From NCBI RefSeq assembly GCF_000208745.1, contig NC_030858.1, positions 13,637,761-13,701,760 on the forward strand: 64,000 nucleotides of DNA, in the 5' to 3' direction. This DNA comes from Theobroma cacao (lineage: Eukaryota > Streptophyta > Magnoliopsida > Malvales > Malvaceae). Made by a program: the position numbers and the translations under genes. The notes under the pieces are model-generated. The model saw nothing but the letters and a program-made list of their open reading frames with translations, searched no databases and was not told the origin of the DNA. Shown in pieces: positions 35,412 through 47,496 of this stretch (the stretch's first letter is position 1; every line of letters starts with the position of its first letter).

Positions 35412-36897
35412 TAAAGTGCTGGAAATTGTTTGAAACACTAAGGGTTTATAATTTTTTTACAAGGGGAAAATGAAGTTACAATAGCATTATGAACCTGGAA
35501 ATCTGTTGAAGATGAGTAAAGCTTGAGTTTAGTTGTTGGAAATAGTGAATTATCACTATGAGTAGGGTATTATTTAAATGTTAAGGTGATGTATATATGC
35601 ATAAATATATGTATGTGTGTTGCCATCGGATATCTATAGTTGATAAAATGCCTAGATGAACTATGCCTAGGCCAACGAGTCAACATGAACTATTTCATAG
35701 CAATGTTAACAAAAAATTATGTTTGATATTAAATGAGCCACCTAATGGCGATTGTGTTTGGCTGTATTTGTATTGTAGACTACGACTTGTTGACCATGCC
35801 TATTTGCTTGCACAAACTCATTGTTGCTACTCATGTATTATGATTATATGTGTGTATTATTGCTTATGCGTATTTGCTACTTCTCGAGAACTATAGAACT
35901 GGAATTGCGAAAGTTAATGAGCTGTATTTAATAGTTTTGCATGGATAATGCCAATTGAATATGAAAATGATTCTGCACATGTGATGTCAACATGAATGCT
36001 AAGGTTGATACGGTTCTGTCTAATGAGTGCATTATGGACGATGACATGGTATAGTAAGAAGGTGTCATGGCCTTGTGGTCTCGTTTACTGTCAAGAATTT
36101 CGACCTTATACATGTCTTGTTTACCCCGAAGGATCTTTCTCTTGTTTCCATCTTGATGACAACTCATGTTTACTGGAAAGTACTAGTAAGTATACCATGC
36201 ACTTGTATACTCTAATGAGTCTTGATGAATGTGGTAAGTATGTGGAAATATTGGATTATGCTTAACAGAGGGTAAGCCGCTTAAATGAGCATTTGCGTAC
36301 TCTGAGGAGTCTTGATTAATTATTATGCATATGCATATTTATAATGGCATATCTTGTACTATAGGATTTAAACAATATACCTCTGTTATGCTTGTTTATT
36401 TTCCACCCACTCACTAAGTTAATAGAGACTTGCCCCAATGTTTGTTGCCATGTGCAAATACAAAGCTTGTGGGATTCCTATGCAGGAAGCGAGTGGCTAA
36501 TGTTTGTCAGTTAGATCAACTTTTTTGGCATCTAATAGGAATCTTGATGTAGAGTCCACTTTGCTGATTTTGGTATTTAAGTTTGTTGTTTTGGATATGG
36601 CATTTATGATGCCACTCTAATGTATAAACTATGGTTTATTTTGTACGGGTTTGGACCCACTATGTTAACCAACATATGACTCTTGTAATAGTACATGGAT
36701 GTACTCTTAATGGATTTATGTTAAGGGTAGCTTGTTAAAACTATACTTGGACTTATTGTATAAAATGCTCCAGTTTGGTTTGAAAATTCTCTTAATGAGT
36801 CTATTGATCTACACGAACTATTTAAGGCTTGCTCAAGAATCATGGGCTTCACCCACGTGACTTGTGTGCTGGTCACGGCCCACTGGTTTGGGTCGTG

Positions 36898-39820
36898 TGT
36901 CAAGCCTTACTCCATTATATACTCATCACAACATCCATATACTTGATGGCACATCTGCATGTTAGAATGCCTTAGAAATAGTTAAATAATCGGTATCGTA
37001 ACTAGTTATGCAACTAAGTTAATTTAAAGCCTCGAACTAGTTCAAATAGAAATTTTAAGATGAAATTGAGAATTTTAAAACCCCATAATGACTTAATATG
37101 GTGATTCGGATTTCGAGGATTAAATTGGAGTCAATTAGGAATTTTCATACCATACGGGCAAAATGGTAATTTTGCCACCCGAGGGCAAATTTGGAAAGTT
37201 GGTTGAAAATTTTGATCAAGTTTGACCAATTGGAGTATAATTTGAGATTGAGAAGTGAAAAAAATTCAATTTCGAGCATAAGGGCAAAAATGTTATTTTT
37301 CGGGTCCACAAGGGCAAAATTGAAATTTTACGATTTTTCACGACCATGACATATGTCAAGCTCCATAATTTTACCTATTATTATTTTATGCTATGGATAA
37401 GTATTGGAGCATTTGTGGTGGTGAGAAAAGGCTTAAAAATTAAGTTAAAACAAGCGGACCAATAAAAAGGTGACATGTGTCAAAAATTAAATATTTTTAT
37501 ATTGCCATTTAAAAACCAGCCCATACTCTTCCACTCATAATTTGAAGGCCGACCAGCACCTACTGAAAAGAGAAGAAAAGAAAAGAAAAACCCTAGGGAG
37601 GAAAAACTAAGGAAAATTTGTTGAATTTTCAAGAAATTGGTGACTAAAGGTAAGATTTTTAATCTTAAGCTTGAAATTCATCTTGCCCATGCATTCTTTT
37701 CCATTTTCCATGAATTAAATTCAAGTTTTCATGAGGGGCAATATGCTGGCCAAATTTAGAGAGAGAAAGTTGGTGATGAATTTAGTTGAATTTCAAGGTA
37801 ACTTAGTGTTTTTAGGTGTTTAGTAACATTTAGTATGAAAATTAAGTAAGAAATCCACATGCCCATTATAGAACCTATCTTGGCCGAATTTTATGGGTGA
37901 GGTTTGATGATGAATTTGGTTGCTTTTCATGCCCTTTAGATTGTATTTGGTGCTTAGGAATATCGAAAATCGAAAACGGGTACCGAAAAATTTTACTCCT
38001 GTTAGTTAACAATTTGCACAATAATGAGGGATATTTTGGTAATTGCACTTAGAATAGATTTTTATTGAAGTGTGTGGAATTTTGGGGACTACTAGAAGTG
38101 CAATAAATTAATTGGAATTGAATTGGACGTTTAGACCTATTAAATAGTGTATAGTGCGCAATAGGCTGAACACCTCCCATTTCATTGCATGCATTCATAT
38201 GGAACATAGAATAGTTTTGTGACAATTTAGCATAAGTATATTAAATTTTCTGTTGCACATTATGTATAGGTGGTGAGCCCTCGGATAAGGGCAAAGGTAT
38301 TGCACCCGAGGATCGAGACTAGAAGTGTTGTAAATTCTCGTCAAAGTGAGTAACCACTGTTCATCTTATTTATTTAGAGTATTTTTACAATCATTTTTAT
38401 GATTTTAAGAATATTGAGCCTAAATGAATTTTATGTTTTATGACTAATAATCAATTTAAGGAATAAGGTTTATGATTTATTTTACAATTTAATAATGTTT
38501 TTGAAAATGTGAGTATGTGGAGACCAACCTTTGATATTGCCTATATATTTAAGTTTACGTACCTATGTTTGGAATTGATGATTTATGAATTGATATGTGA
38601 TGACATATGTGGCTGGGTTTTTGGTTTGTGAAATATATTAAACTGTTTGTTTTCCTTTGATAGGTTGGGTAGTATTATGTTAGCCACGTTATGCTGTCAA
38701 AATTTATTGATTGGTGGGTTATTTAATTAGCCACTGCAGTAGGCGGGTTTTCGTAGACCAGCCTATTAGAGGGGCATGGTAAACCCCGTTATATTTACCT
38801 TAGTATGAGAAGCGCGAAGGATATCTCCTAAGGTACAATAGAGTTCACTTCACGCCGAACCACCACTTGAGGATGAACTTTGCCAACGCCAAGAGATGGC
38901 TAAACTATGTTTTTATGAGTAGTTGTTAACTTAATAACCTTGGCGGACTCGATTGAATGCCTCGGCTAAGGTATCACCGAGTATGATTTTTGGAACGAGC
39001 CAAGTTTTTAAGAAAATCATAAATCGTGATGCGTATTATAATGAAATGTGTTGTTTTATGTGATTTGAAACAAATACAAAATGTTGTGGATTATGGTATG
39101 ATGAAAAGTTAACTGTCTCCATTTACTCGGCTTTAGAAGTTAATGACAGACTTTGTTTACTCACTGAGTTTATGAAAACTCACCCTTTCTTTTTAACCAT
39201 TTCAGGTTCAGGATAATCTGTAGGCAGTTGATTTCATTAAGGATTTCTTTTGGACTTACTTTCTTCGAAATCGTAGGTCTACATTCTTGCACACTTTTGG
39301 TTATCTCGGGGTCCATATGCCACTGTAGGATAATTTTGAGTACATGGTTTACTGTATCACTATGTGTATGAATTTATTTTGTACTTACACTACAAAAATT
39401 ATTTATGCATAGTTCTATAAAAAATTATTTTATAAGAAAATGGAATATATTATCGAATATTTTTATTTAGTCTAATTAGCCAACTTTTCACTCCAAATGG
39501 ATGATTTAGATTACAAAAAATTATTTTTGATCGAAAATGGATATCTTTCTACCATATGATGTATTTTTATCAGGTTTCGAAATTTTCAAGTAAAAATGAC
39601 CAAAATACACCTGTGTGGTGAAAATTTTATTTTGATTATTTTTTATCTAAAATAGTTTATATTCTCTTAAAACTCGATATTTAGTAACTATTGCTCATAG
39701 GGGAAGTGGAAAACTGATGCAAGAGCCTTGCGAGATTTCGGTTAACATTCCGGGTAATGAATGTCTATTGAGACTTCACGGCGGTTGTCACTGGCTTGAA
39801 GGGATTGCCAAGTCGTGACA
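36898..39820 (+). mobile_element. solo LTR C (Gypsy family), 2.9 kb, TSD TCGTG
   Basis: It starts TGTCAAGCCTTACTCC and ends CCAAGTCGTGACA. TCGTG flanks it at 36893-36897 and 39821-39825. Shared blocks include CGGGCAAAATGGTAATTTTG near 37156, the CCAACGCCAAGAGATGGC block near 38882 and TATTAGAGGGGCATGG near 38761. It sits only three bases from the inferred end of the gamma LTR. No open frame of note. Confidence 0.92.
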
Positions 39821-39828
39821 TCGTGACA

Positions 39829-40167
39829 TAAAAGTTGAGTCAACTATAGTTCTTCTTAATATTTGGGTAGTCATGTGCATTGGTAGATGATAATTTTGAC
39901 TTACAAATATGGATTAATCAATTTGAATTTGATAACGAGTATAAAGGAGTCTGATTACTCTTTTTTTTAAAATAAAAAGACAAAAAAGAGATTGATTGCT
40001 TATAATTATAATTTATATTTCTTACCATCATATTAAGAATCTAATAGGTCACACAAATTAAGAATGATTTAGTGACAAAGTAAAGTGGGAAAATTATGTT
40101 GGACTTAATTACATGGAAGTTATGAACTTCAAGAATTTATTGAAATACTCAATTAAATTATTGGGGC
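39829..40167. other. AT-rich sequence, nothing recognised
   Basis: No gene or repeat boundary is visible apart from the possible target duplications at either end. Confidence 0.5.
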
Positions 40168-40178
40168 TATCACAACAT

Positions 40179-41107
40179 GGTAAAATTTAAAAAGTCCCCT
40201 TAAAATATTTCAAAAGGACACTTTGGTACCTCTTGTTTCAAAATGATGTTTTTGGTCCCTTAATTGTTAATACCTTAGTCAACAGTTAACAAAATTAGAC
40301 CAAATACTATATAAATATTTTAAGACGTACATACTCCTTATATAATTTTTTTTAATTTAAGCATATTCTCTTTGTAAAAAAATCTACTCATCATTCCCTC
40401 AAAAACATTAATAAAAAAATCTTAAGAAATTTCTATTTAAAGATCTGAAAATTTGAAGCTGTTTTTGCCTTAAAAACTATAAACTTCTTTTTTGAGCTAA
40501 AGTCTATTGTCATCAAATTCTTAATTTTTTAATAGCTTGAGATTTTTTTTTGTTAAAAAGAATGTATTAAAGTAAATTTTTTGCTTAATAATGGATATTT
40601 CAAATTTAATGGTGTCGAGCCAAGAGTTTAATTTCTTATTCGTAATTATTAATTTTATTGAAATTTTTTTGTCTAAAATTTGTTCATTGAGACTAAGTTT
40701 TAGGGTGACATAAAAAGATTTTGACTTGATTACTATATATCCAAAGTTTTAAATTTTTCTCTTTTTTGTCAAATATTGAATTTTATTAAGCCTCAAAGTG
40801 AGGCAAACTACTACATTCATAAATTTTGTCCTAGGATTTTATTAAGTTTTAAGTTTTTTTCTTCTCAGTCAAAAATTGAATTTTATTAAGTATCAAAGTG
40901 AATTTTATTAAGTTTAGGAAGGAAACAAAAGCATGTTTTTTTAAAGAGGGTATTTGTGTTTTAAAATATTTATGTAATATTGGATATAAATTTTTTTAAC
41001 TGTTAACGAATAGTGTTAATAATTAAGGGACCAAAAACATCATGTTTAAACAAGAAGGATCAAAGTGTCATTTTGAAGTGTTTTGAAGGGGTTTTATGGA
41101 TTTTACC
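40179..41107. mobile_element. non-autonomous Mutator-type element with 11-bp target duplication
   Basis: The ends are GGTAAAATTTAAAAAG and GATTTTACC. They are flanked by TATCACAACAT (40168-40178) and TATCGCAACAT (41108-41118), 10 of 11 identical, the size typical of Mutator-like elements. The terminal repeats (about 200 bp) match those at 19351-20765. The 0.5-kb interior is AT-rich with no recognisable gene fragment. Confidence 0.8.
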
Positions 41108-41118
41108 TATCGCAACAT

Positions 41119-42279
41119 GCAAGTTTGGGAACCAAACCAATATTCATCCTAAATAGGAATCCCCCACCAATGTTCTTTTTCAAGGTGTATTTCGTCACCA
41201 AATTGAATTTATCATTTTCTATGAAACCCTAAATCCCCCACCAATCTTCTTTTTCAAGGTGTTTCGTCACCAGATTGAATTTATCATTTTTGATGAAACC
41301 CTAAGTTTGATTTAGGTTCATTTAAAAAATATAAGTTTCAGTCTATGAATAAATTTGGGTTTGAGAGTATGGTTACGTGTGAGGAAGGTATTAGCATTTT
41401 GTAGCATTCGTTCAAAGAATAGTACCAATTAATCACACGTTATGTTGTTTTATCCTTAACAAATAGTCCTTAACTTCATATTTAATTTTGTTTCCCATAA
41501 TTATTATTTTTTTCTTGTAATTTTTTCTTTCCTTTCTTTCCTAAGTTTTTCCAATAGTTTTAGTGAGAGCATCCTCACCTCAAGAGTATTCAAGAAAATC
41601 ACTTATTTCTTGAAGAGGCTCCATTTTTGCATTAATTGGTATTTTATGAAAAGGTTAGAATTAAATCTTTTATCCTTTCGTGTTTATCTTTATTATATTT
41701 TCTCTTTTTCTTTTTTTTCCTTTTTTATTAAATTTTTTATACTTGTTATTTTTCTTTCTCTTTTTTATTTCTTATCTTTCCTTAAAAATAAATGAGAACC
41801 CTCAATATTGGAAAATTTTCTAAATTCTTCAACACTTTTGGTGCAGAATTTTAAAAATCACCCAAAAATTTTCAATAAAATTATCACTTACAAATTTCTT
41901 AAAATTTTATCATCAATTGATTTTCATTTGCTTGTATAGTTAAAACTAAATAGATATGTGCAAAGCAGACAAATATAATGATGAATTTTGCAAATTATGA
42001 ACAAATTTAAAAACAAATATTTAAAATTTCTAAAGACGTAAGTTATAAGATAAGTTCTATATAGGTTTCGGAAGTTTATAAAATATAATTCTTATATCAC
42101 TGTGTTGCACACGTCTTCAAAAGTGTGGCATAAACCACTGTCTTAGAAATTACTGCACATGCGCGCGTAAGTCTTGAAATATTTATTTTAATTTTAAAAC
42201 AAATTTTATGAAAATAAATAAAACAATATTATGGTTGATTTTCTGGTGAAGGCTGTCCAAAACACACCTCCTAGGTGCA
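41119..42279. repeat. degenerate repeat (family alpha) with a 74-bp tandem duplication
   Basis: 41161-41470 is related to 740-1060 and 30020-30470. The remainder is AT-rich without a credible gene; the frame at 41610-41795 is a low-complexity Phe/Leu run. Confidence 0.45.
41161..41305. repeat. tandem duplication, units 41161-41234 and 41235-41305
   Basis: Both units run from CCCCCACCAATSTTCTTTTT to GATGAAACCCTAAAT/GT with a few differences and a 3-bp length change. Confidence 0.85.
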
Positions 42280-43312
42280 AGTTGGTTTTAGTTTTTCAAG
42301 CAAAAAGTATTTTCTCTTGAAATGACACGTGCAAGCCACGTGCCACTTTCCATGTCATTGTTTTACGCTTTTTTAATGTCAAAAACTTTCTCTAAGAGAG
42401 TAGAGTCTATTGTGATGGTGAACGTGCTAATCAAAATATGTGATAGAAAGCACGCGCCGAACCAAGGGTGGAGACTGCATTTCATCTTTCAACTCTAGAT
42501 TTTCTTTTTCTTTTTCATTTTAGTTTCTAATTTTTTTTCTTTACTAAATTGATGATGCAAATAATTATATACTAATGGAAAGGTTGTCGAGGAAGGAATA
42601 AAAATTATGCGTAAAAAATATTTAAGAGAGATAAATAGCCAACAAAGTTTGGGGTCTAACAACTAGGGTTTCATTTTTTTCATATTTACTCATTACATAA
42701 TATTCAAAACTTTCAAATATTTGTATGCATATATGAGGATCATACCATGAAAAATCAAACTCTAGAATATGTTTTTTTTACAATTGTCATGATGTCATAA
42801 AAGCTTCAAAAACTAGATAATCATAAAATATAGACATAATCAATGATTTCTATCATGTCAGTCATGGCATTTAGAGACCATAACTGCACCAAAACACATG
42901 AATAAGTTGTGATATAAATGTAAACAAACATGGATGTAATGAAAGTTCAGAAAAATCTTAGTATCTATGATCTAATATGTATTAGTATCTCTAACATTTT
43001 GATTATGAATATTTTACGTGCCTATTGATCTCTTAAAACTTGTGGTGAAAAACTACTACAAACACAAGCAAGGACAACCTTTGCTTAGTGTGAAAGGCTT
43101 AGCTTGATAATGGAAGGAAGGTGGTTTTTCAAGGTAATTATTCTTTTAATTTTTCTGACTATTTGTGATTATATTTTGATGAAAAGTCTCAACTTACTTA
43201 TAGAACCCTTTTTGTGGTAACAATAAATTTATAGATAATCTTAATGTATATAATTATCATACAATTATTCAAATAACTTACTTTACCAAGACAAAGAAAG
43301 GATAATATACTT
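42280..43312. repeat. 1.1-kb direct repeat, copy R1
   Basis: It runs from GTGCAAGTTGGTTTTAG to AAGACAAAGAAAGG and matches R2 (43535-43551 plus 54431-55568) along its length at an estimated 80-85 per cent. Shared blocks include CCGAACCAAG, CAACTAGGGTTTCATTTTT, AAAAACTAGATAATCATAAA and AAAAGTCTCAACTTA. No open frame. It may be one half of an old tandem duplication or an LTR of a small element. Confidence 0.8.
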
Positions 43313-43551
43313 TTGTCTTAGTATACTTTATTAGAGTCTTAGGTTTTTTTTTTTCTCTGAGAAAAAATATACTTTTTATTTCTTCAATCTTTTTCTTCAA
43401 TTGTCTTTATGTTTCTGCATCAATAGCATTAGTACGAGATAGACCTACTTAATCTTCATACACAAAACTAAAACATGGCATGAATCTAGACTAAAATTCC
43501 AAATGCATGATGCGACACTTTTTACATTCCTACATGCAGACAAGTTGGCTT

Positions 43552-44089
43552 TGAAGAGGTTTTGAGAGTAAAGTTTCTAGTAAAATAAGATGAACTCAAA
43601 AACAGAGAGAAAAGCTTGAGTCAATAGAGAATACTCAAATTTTGGGGAAAAACTCACGACGGTTATTTTCATTAAGGTTTATATATCCATGCTAAACATA
43701 CTAGGCTCTATAGATTTAACCTTGGTTAATGTGAAAAATCAAAATAGTCAGTTAAGCACAAAAAACGATGACATTGTTTTCTGTGCTTTGCAATGGTAGC
43801 AACAACATGGTTGTTAAGCCTTACATTTGACTCAAAATGACAACACTATTATGCGTAAAAGGAAGAAACAACAAACAAGATTGAAACGGCAAAGCATGAT
43901 ACCGTATGACATTAAGTAAAAATCATAAGTGAAACAACATAGAGACAGCCGTTTAGGCACTATAATTTGGTAAAGTAAAACGCAAAACTACACCGTTTCT
44001 TAGACTTAGTTCTTTAGGTTTCAAACTATCGTTGATTCCTGCCATTCTTCATCTCTTTCACTTTCAGTGAAAATATTAAATCTTCAACA
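43552..44089 (-). repeat. Copia 3' LTR
   Basis: From TGAAGAGGTTTTGAGAG to TTAAATCTTCAACA on the plus strand. It matches 53894-54430 at an estimated 88-90 per cent, so the insertion is old. Confidence 0.9.
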
Positions 44090-44503
44090 CTTCCCCAAAA
44101 TCTTTGATCTGAAACACCCCCAAGAAAGATGTCAAATATCCGAACCTCTTTCTACCCAGACTCTTAGTGATAATATCATTAAGTTGTTCACCAATAGGAT
44201 AGTATTGTAGAGTGATTTCATTCTCCTTTACTATAACTCTCAAAGCATGGTATTTGACCCTTATATGCTTCATCATACCATGTTGAATAGGATTTTTGGC
44301 AAAAATCATAGTGCCATTCTCATGCCTAAACTTTAAATCCTTTAACACCTTTCTCAGTAGCAGCACATGATTAACAGCAATAACAGTTGCAAATACTCAA
44401 CCTCAGTTGATGATTGTGTCACCATTTGTTGTTTCTTAGAATTCCATGTAAACACAGCACTACCAAAAAAAGAAACAATATCCATATGTACTTTGGAATC
44501 ATT
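44076..44503 (-). pseudogene. Copia RNase H, C-terminal piece
   Basis: Read on the minus strand from 44503: DSKVHMDIVSFFGSAVF, TWNSKKQQMVTQSSTEVEYL, then after a frameshift RKVLKDLKFRHENGTM, GMMKHIRVKYHALR, GEQLNDIITKSLGRKRF and a stop at 44076. These are the typical last motifs of Copia RNase H (SSTE-x-EY with the catalytic Glu, KHI-x-V-x-YH, Q-x-AD-x-x-TK). A block of about eight residues expected between GTMIFA and NPIQHG is missing. It joins the pieces at 47418-47491 and 50410 onward. Confidence 0.85.
44090..44106 (-). other. Copia polypurine tract
   Basis: The minus strand reads CAAAGATTTTGGGGAAG directly before the LTR start TGTTGAAG. The coding frame runs through the tract and ends in the LTR. 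Confidence 0.75.
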
Positions 44504-44508
44504 TAAGG

Positions 44509-47412
44509 TGTCAAACCCTGTTTTATAAAATAATTACGACGTCATTTACATACTCAATAGAATGTTTGCATATTTAGGAAGTTCGAGAAATCGTTAAAAG
44601 ATGATATTGCCCCTAATAGTACCATTAAGTCGATTCAGTCTCGAACTAGTTCAAATAGGAATTTTAAGGTGAAATTAAGACTTTCAAAGTTCAGGGATGA
44701 CTCAAAATGGTAATTCGGAGTTCGAGGATCAATTTGGAGTCAAATCGAAATTTTCACTATCTAGGGGTAAAATGGTCATTTGCCACTTGGGGACAAAATG
44801 GAAATTTTTAGAAAAGATTTTTTGGCCCCATTTAACTTATTGGAGTATAATTTGAGGGTTTGGCAGTGAAAAAGTTTATTTCCGGTGATTTCTCGAGTGT
44901 ATGGGGTAAAATCGTAATTTTTCCACTCGCGGATAAATTTTGAGATTTTGAGAGAATTTAGATCACATTTGACAAATTGGAGAATGGTATGAGTATAAGG
45001 GATGAAAAATATGTCTATAAGCGATTTTTCAGTTTTTTGGGTAAAAATGTAATTTTCAAAAATTACTCCACCAAAACTTTGGATAAGTCTGAGAATTTTA
45101 TCTAAGCTATGGATATGTGGGACAAGTGTATGGTGAAAATTTGGAAACAAATGGATGGCTAGAATTTAAGAAATTAATAAAACAAAAAAAAGAATAAAAT
45201 AATATTATATTATTTAGCCTTTAAAAAGGCCAAAATTTCCAGAATTCTCATCTTCTTCAAGCTGTCCAAACCAGGAGAGAAAAGGGGGAAAAGAAATAAC
45301 AGCCCTAGCTAAAAATTTTGGGGAAAATCAAGAGAAATCAAGAAATCAAGCATTAAAAAGGTAAATTTCATTGATTTTCCTTGTGATTTTCACTACCCAT
45401 GCATTTTTTCTCATTTCCATGCAAAATTAGAAAGTGGATATGGACACCCATGCTGGCCAAACCTCCATGGATGAGTTTTGAGCTTGAGTTTTGGTTGATT
45501 TTAATTGAATTAAGTGATTTTAGTTAGGTTATATTGAAATATAGCAAAAATAAGCTAGAGAAATAATTTTCTCCCATTGAAACCCATTATGCCGAATTTT
45601 CTAGGGGAATATTGGCTGCTGATCTTGATGTTTATTTGATGAATTATGATGAATAATGATGAATTATGAGCCTAGAAAAATAATGAGAATTTTCGGAACA
45701 AAAATATGAATTTTTACCCACTAGGGGTATTTTCGTAATTTGTTATCGAGACTGATAATTTGCACCACACTGAGGAACATTAAGTCAATTTGGGTGCAAT
45801 TGAGGTATAGAAACTGAAAAAAATTAATTTGGGATTAAATTGGACGGGTTAGTAATTTAATCGAGTAATAGGTCGAATTAGGTCAGCATCGCATTTAAAT
45901 GGTAGTCGGATAAGTTGCATGTCATATCATGCATATACACCGAGCCTGAATTGATTTTATAATGGTCAAGCATTAATGTGGTAAATTATGTATTGTACAT
46001 TATGGATAGGTGGTGAGCAAATTACACTGGTAAAAGTACAGAGATTGTACTTGAAGACTGGGGTTAGGAGTATATCGACTCCTAGAACAGTGACTGAACA
46101 ATTTATCGTCTTAAATATCTAAAGTAATTATACTTGTTTGATGCTTTTATTGAATGGTGAGTTTAAATTATAAAATATTATGTTTTTCAATTAAAATATA
46201 TTTTTTTTATAAAAATGAGATTTATACAGGTTTTGAAATCAAATATTGTTTTGGAAAAATTGAGTATATGGAGACTATATTGAAATTTATGATTTTATAT
46301 GTTATTGAAATTGGGGCTTATGACACTATGGTAGCATGATGGCTAAATTTTTGAGTTTGGCATGAAATATGTGAACAGTTTTGGATTGGTCTCGGTAGAC
46401 TGGATTAAATTTTATTCGCCATATTATGCTACTGAAAATTTTATGGGTCTGGTGGTATATTAAACGGTCACTACAATGGTGGGGGTTTTCGTGGACTGCC
46501 TATGAGAGGGGCACGGTAACCCAATTATATACTTACCTTCGGGGGAAAATGTTGGATGAAGTATCTCCTAAGGTATGATTTGAGTGCACCTCACGTTCGG
46601 GCGACCTCGTGAGAGCAAGACTCAGCCAACGTCAAGGAACGGCTGTGTGTCAGATGTGAAAATATGTTTATGGGTATGGGTCATTTAACAGCCTTAGCGG
46701 TCTTAGTGGGATACCTTGACGAGGGTACCCGCGAGAATGATTCTGCTAGGGGCCAAGTTTAAGAAACTCATAAGCCAGGGAAATTTTGATGAAAAGAAAT
46801 TGTTTGGTATAGATCGAAACGAATTTTGCATTATGAACATTATTCAAATATAACGTTTTTTTTTTAGATTGTCTCCATCTACTCGGCTTTAGATGCTTTT
46901 GATGGTAATTGTTTACTCACTGGGATTATGTAATCATAATCTCACCCTTTTTCCTATCCATTTTTTAGGCTCAGGATAGTTTATTGATAGTTGATTAAGT
47001 CGAGAATTAATCTCGGAGTTACGTCGACAAAATTGTAGGTTCACAGACTCGCACCTTATTGATTAGTTGGGGGCCCACGTGTCACTATAAAAGTAATTTT
47101 ATACTTCAGTTATCTGATTTAAAGTATGTGTGAATATATTTAGCTTTACACCATGTTTTTGGCGAGTTTCGGTATTTTCGAAGAAAAATGACGAAAATGC
47201 CCTTGTGAGCCAGATAGTAATATTTTATTATTTTGATTTGAAAATAACTTATGATTTTTTGAAATGAGAGATTTAATAACTGTCGCTCACGGGGGAGATG
47301 CGGAAGCTGATACTAAGCATTGCGGGGTTTTGATCGGCATTCGGGGTAATGAGTGCCTATCGAGACGTAGTGGCGGTTGTCACGGGCTCGATGGGAGTTC
47401 CAGGTCGTGACA
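44509..47412 (+). mobile_element. solo LTR D (Gypsy family), 2.9 kb, TSD TAAGG
   Basis: It starts TGTCAAACCCTG and ends GGTCGTGACA. TAAGG flanks it at 44504-44508 and 47413-47417. The target is the Copia RNase H coding sequence, which resumes directly after the second TAAGG. An open frame of 124 codons on the minus strand (44776-45150) is antisense to the LTR and resembles the one in solo LTR B. Its reverse complement matches solo LTR E. Confidence 0.93.
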
Positions 47413-47417
47413 TAAGG

Positions 47418-47491
47418 ATCCAGCCTAGTCACTGTCATTGAAACCCTTCAACTCATAGCTATCCTCATTCAAATACCTCAAACCAAAATTG
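47418..47491 (-). pseudogene. 74-bp Copia RNase H piece between solo LTRs D and E
   Basis: With the flanking target duplications the minus strand encodes NFGLRYLNEDSYELKGFNDS, then D, a stop at the Trp position of the DADWAG motif, AG and SLNDS. It links in frame to the parts on either side (KRILKYVKGTF upstream, DSKVHMDIVSFF downstream). The FNDSD segment carries the first catalytic Asp region of RNase H. This short remnant proves that D and E are two separate insertions. Confidence 0.9.
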
Positions 47492-47496
47492 AATGT

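Larger units (their letters stand above)
31335..36897 (+). mobile_element. LTR-like block (family gamma) with nested insertions
   Basis: It begins TGTGACACCTTGACTTGG and, if solo LTR C is removed, ends GGGTCGTGACA at 39828. TAAAG (31330-31334) and TAAAA (39829-39833) would be a target duplication with one mismatch. It carries a hairpin-motif array (31670-32012) and the nested block 32392-35411. The frames at 35663-35896 and 35996-36265 have no recognisable domain. No polyprotein sequence is present, so a solo LTR or a non-coding large LTR derivative is the best reading. Confidence 0.5.

Noticed and set aside
31335..39833. Calling the gamma block a full LTR retrotransposon
   Set aside because: No polyprotein, primer site or polypurine tract was seen, so only an LTR-like block with nested insertions is claimed.
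41610..41795. 61-codon frame rich in Phe and Leu
   Set aside because: Translation of a T-rich low-complexity stretch.
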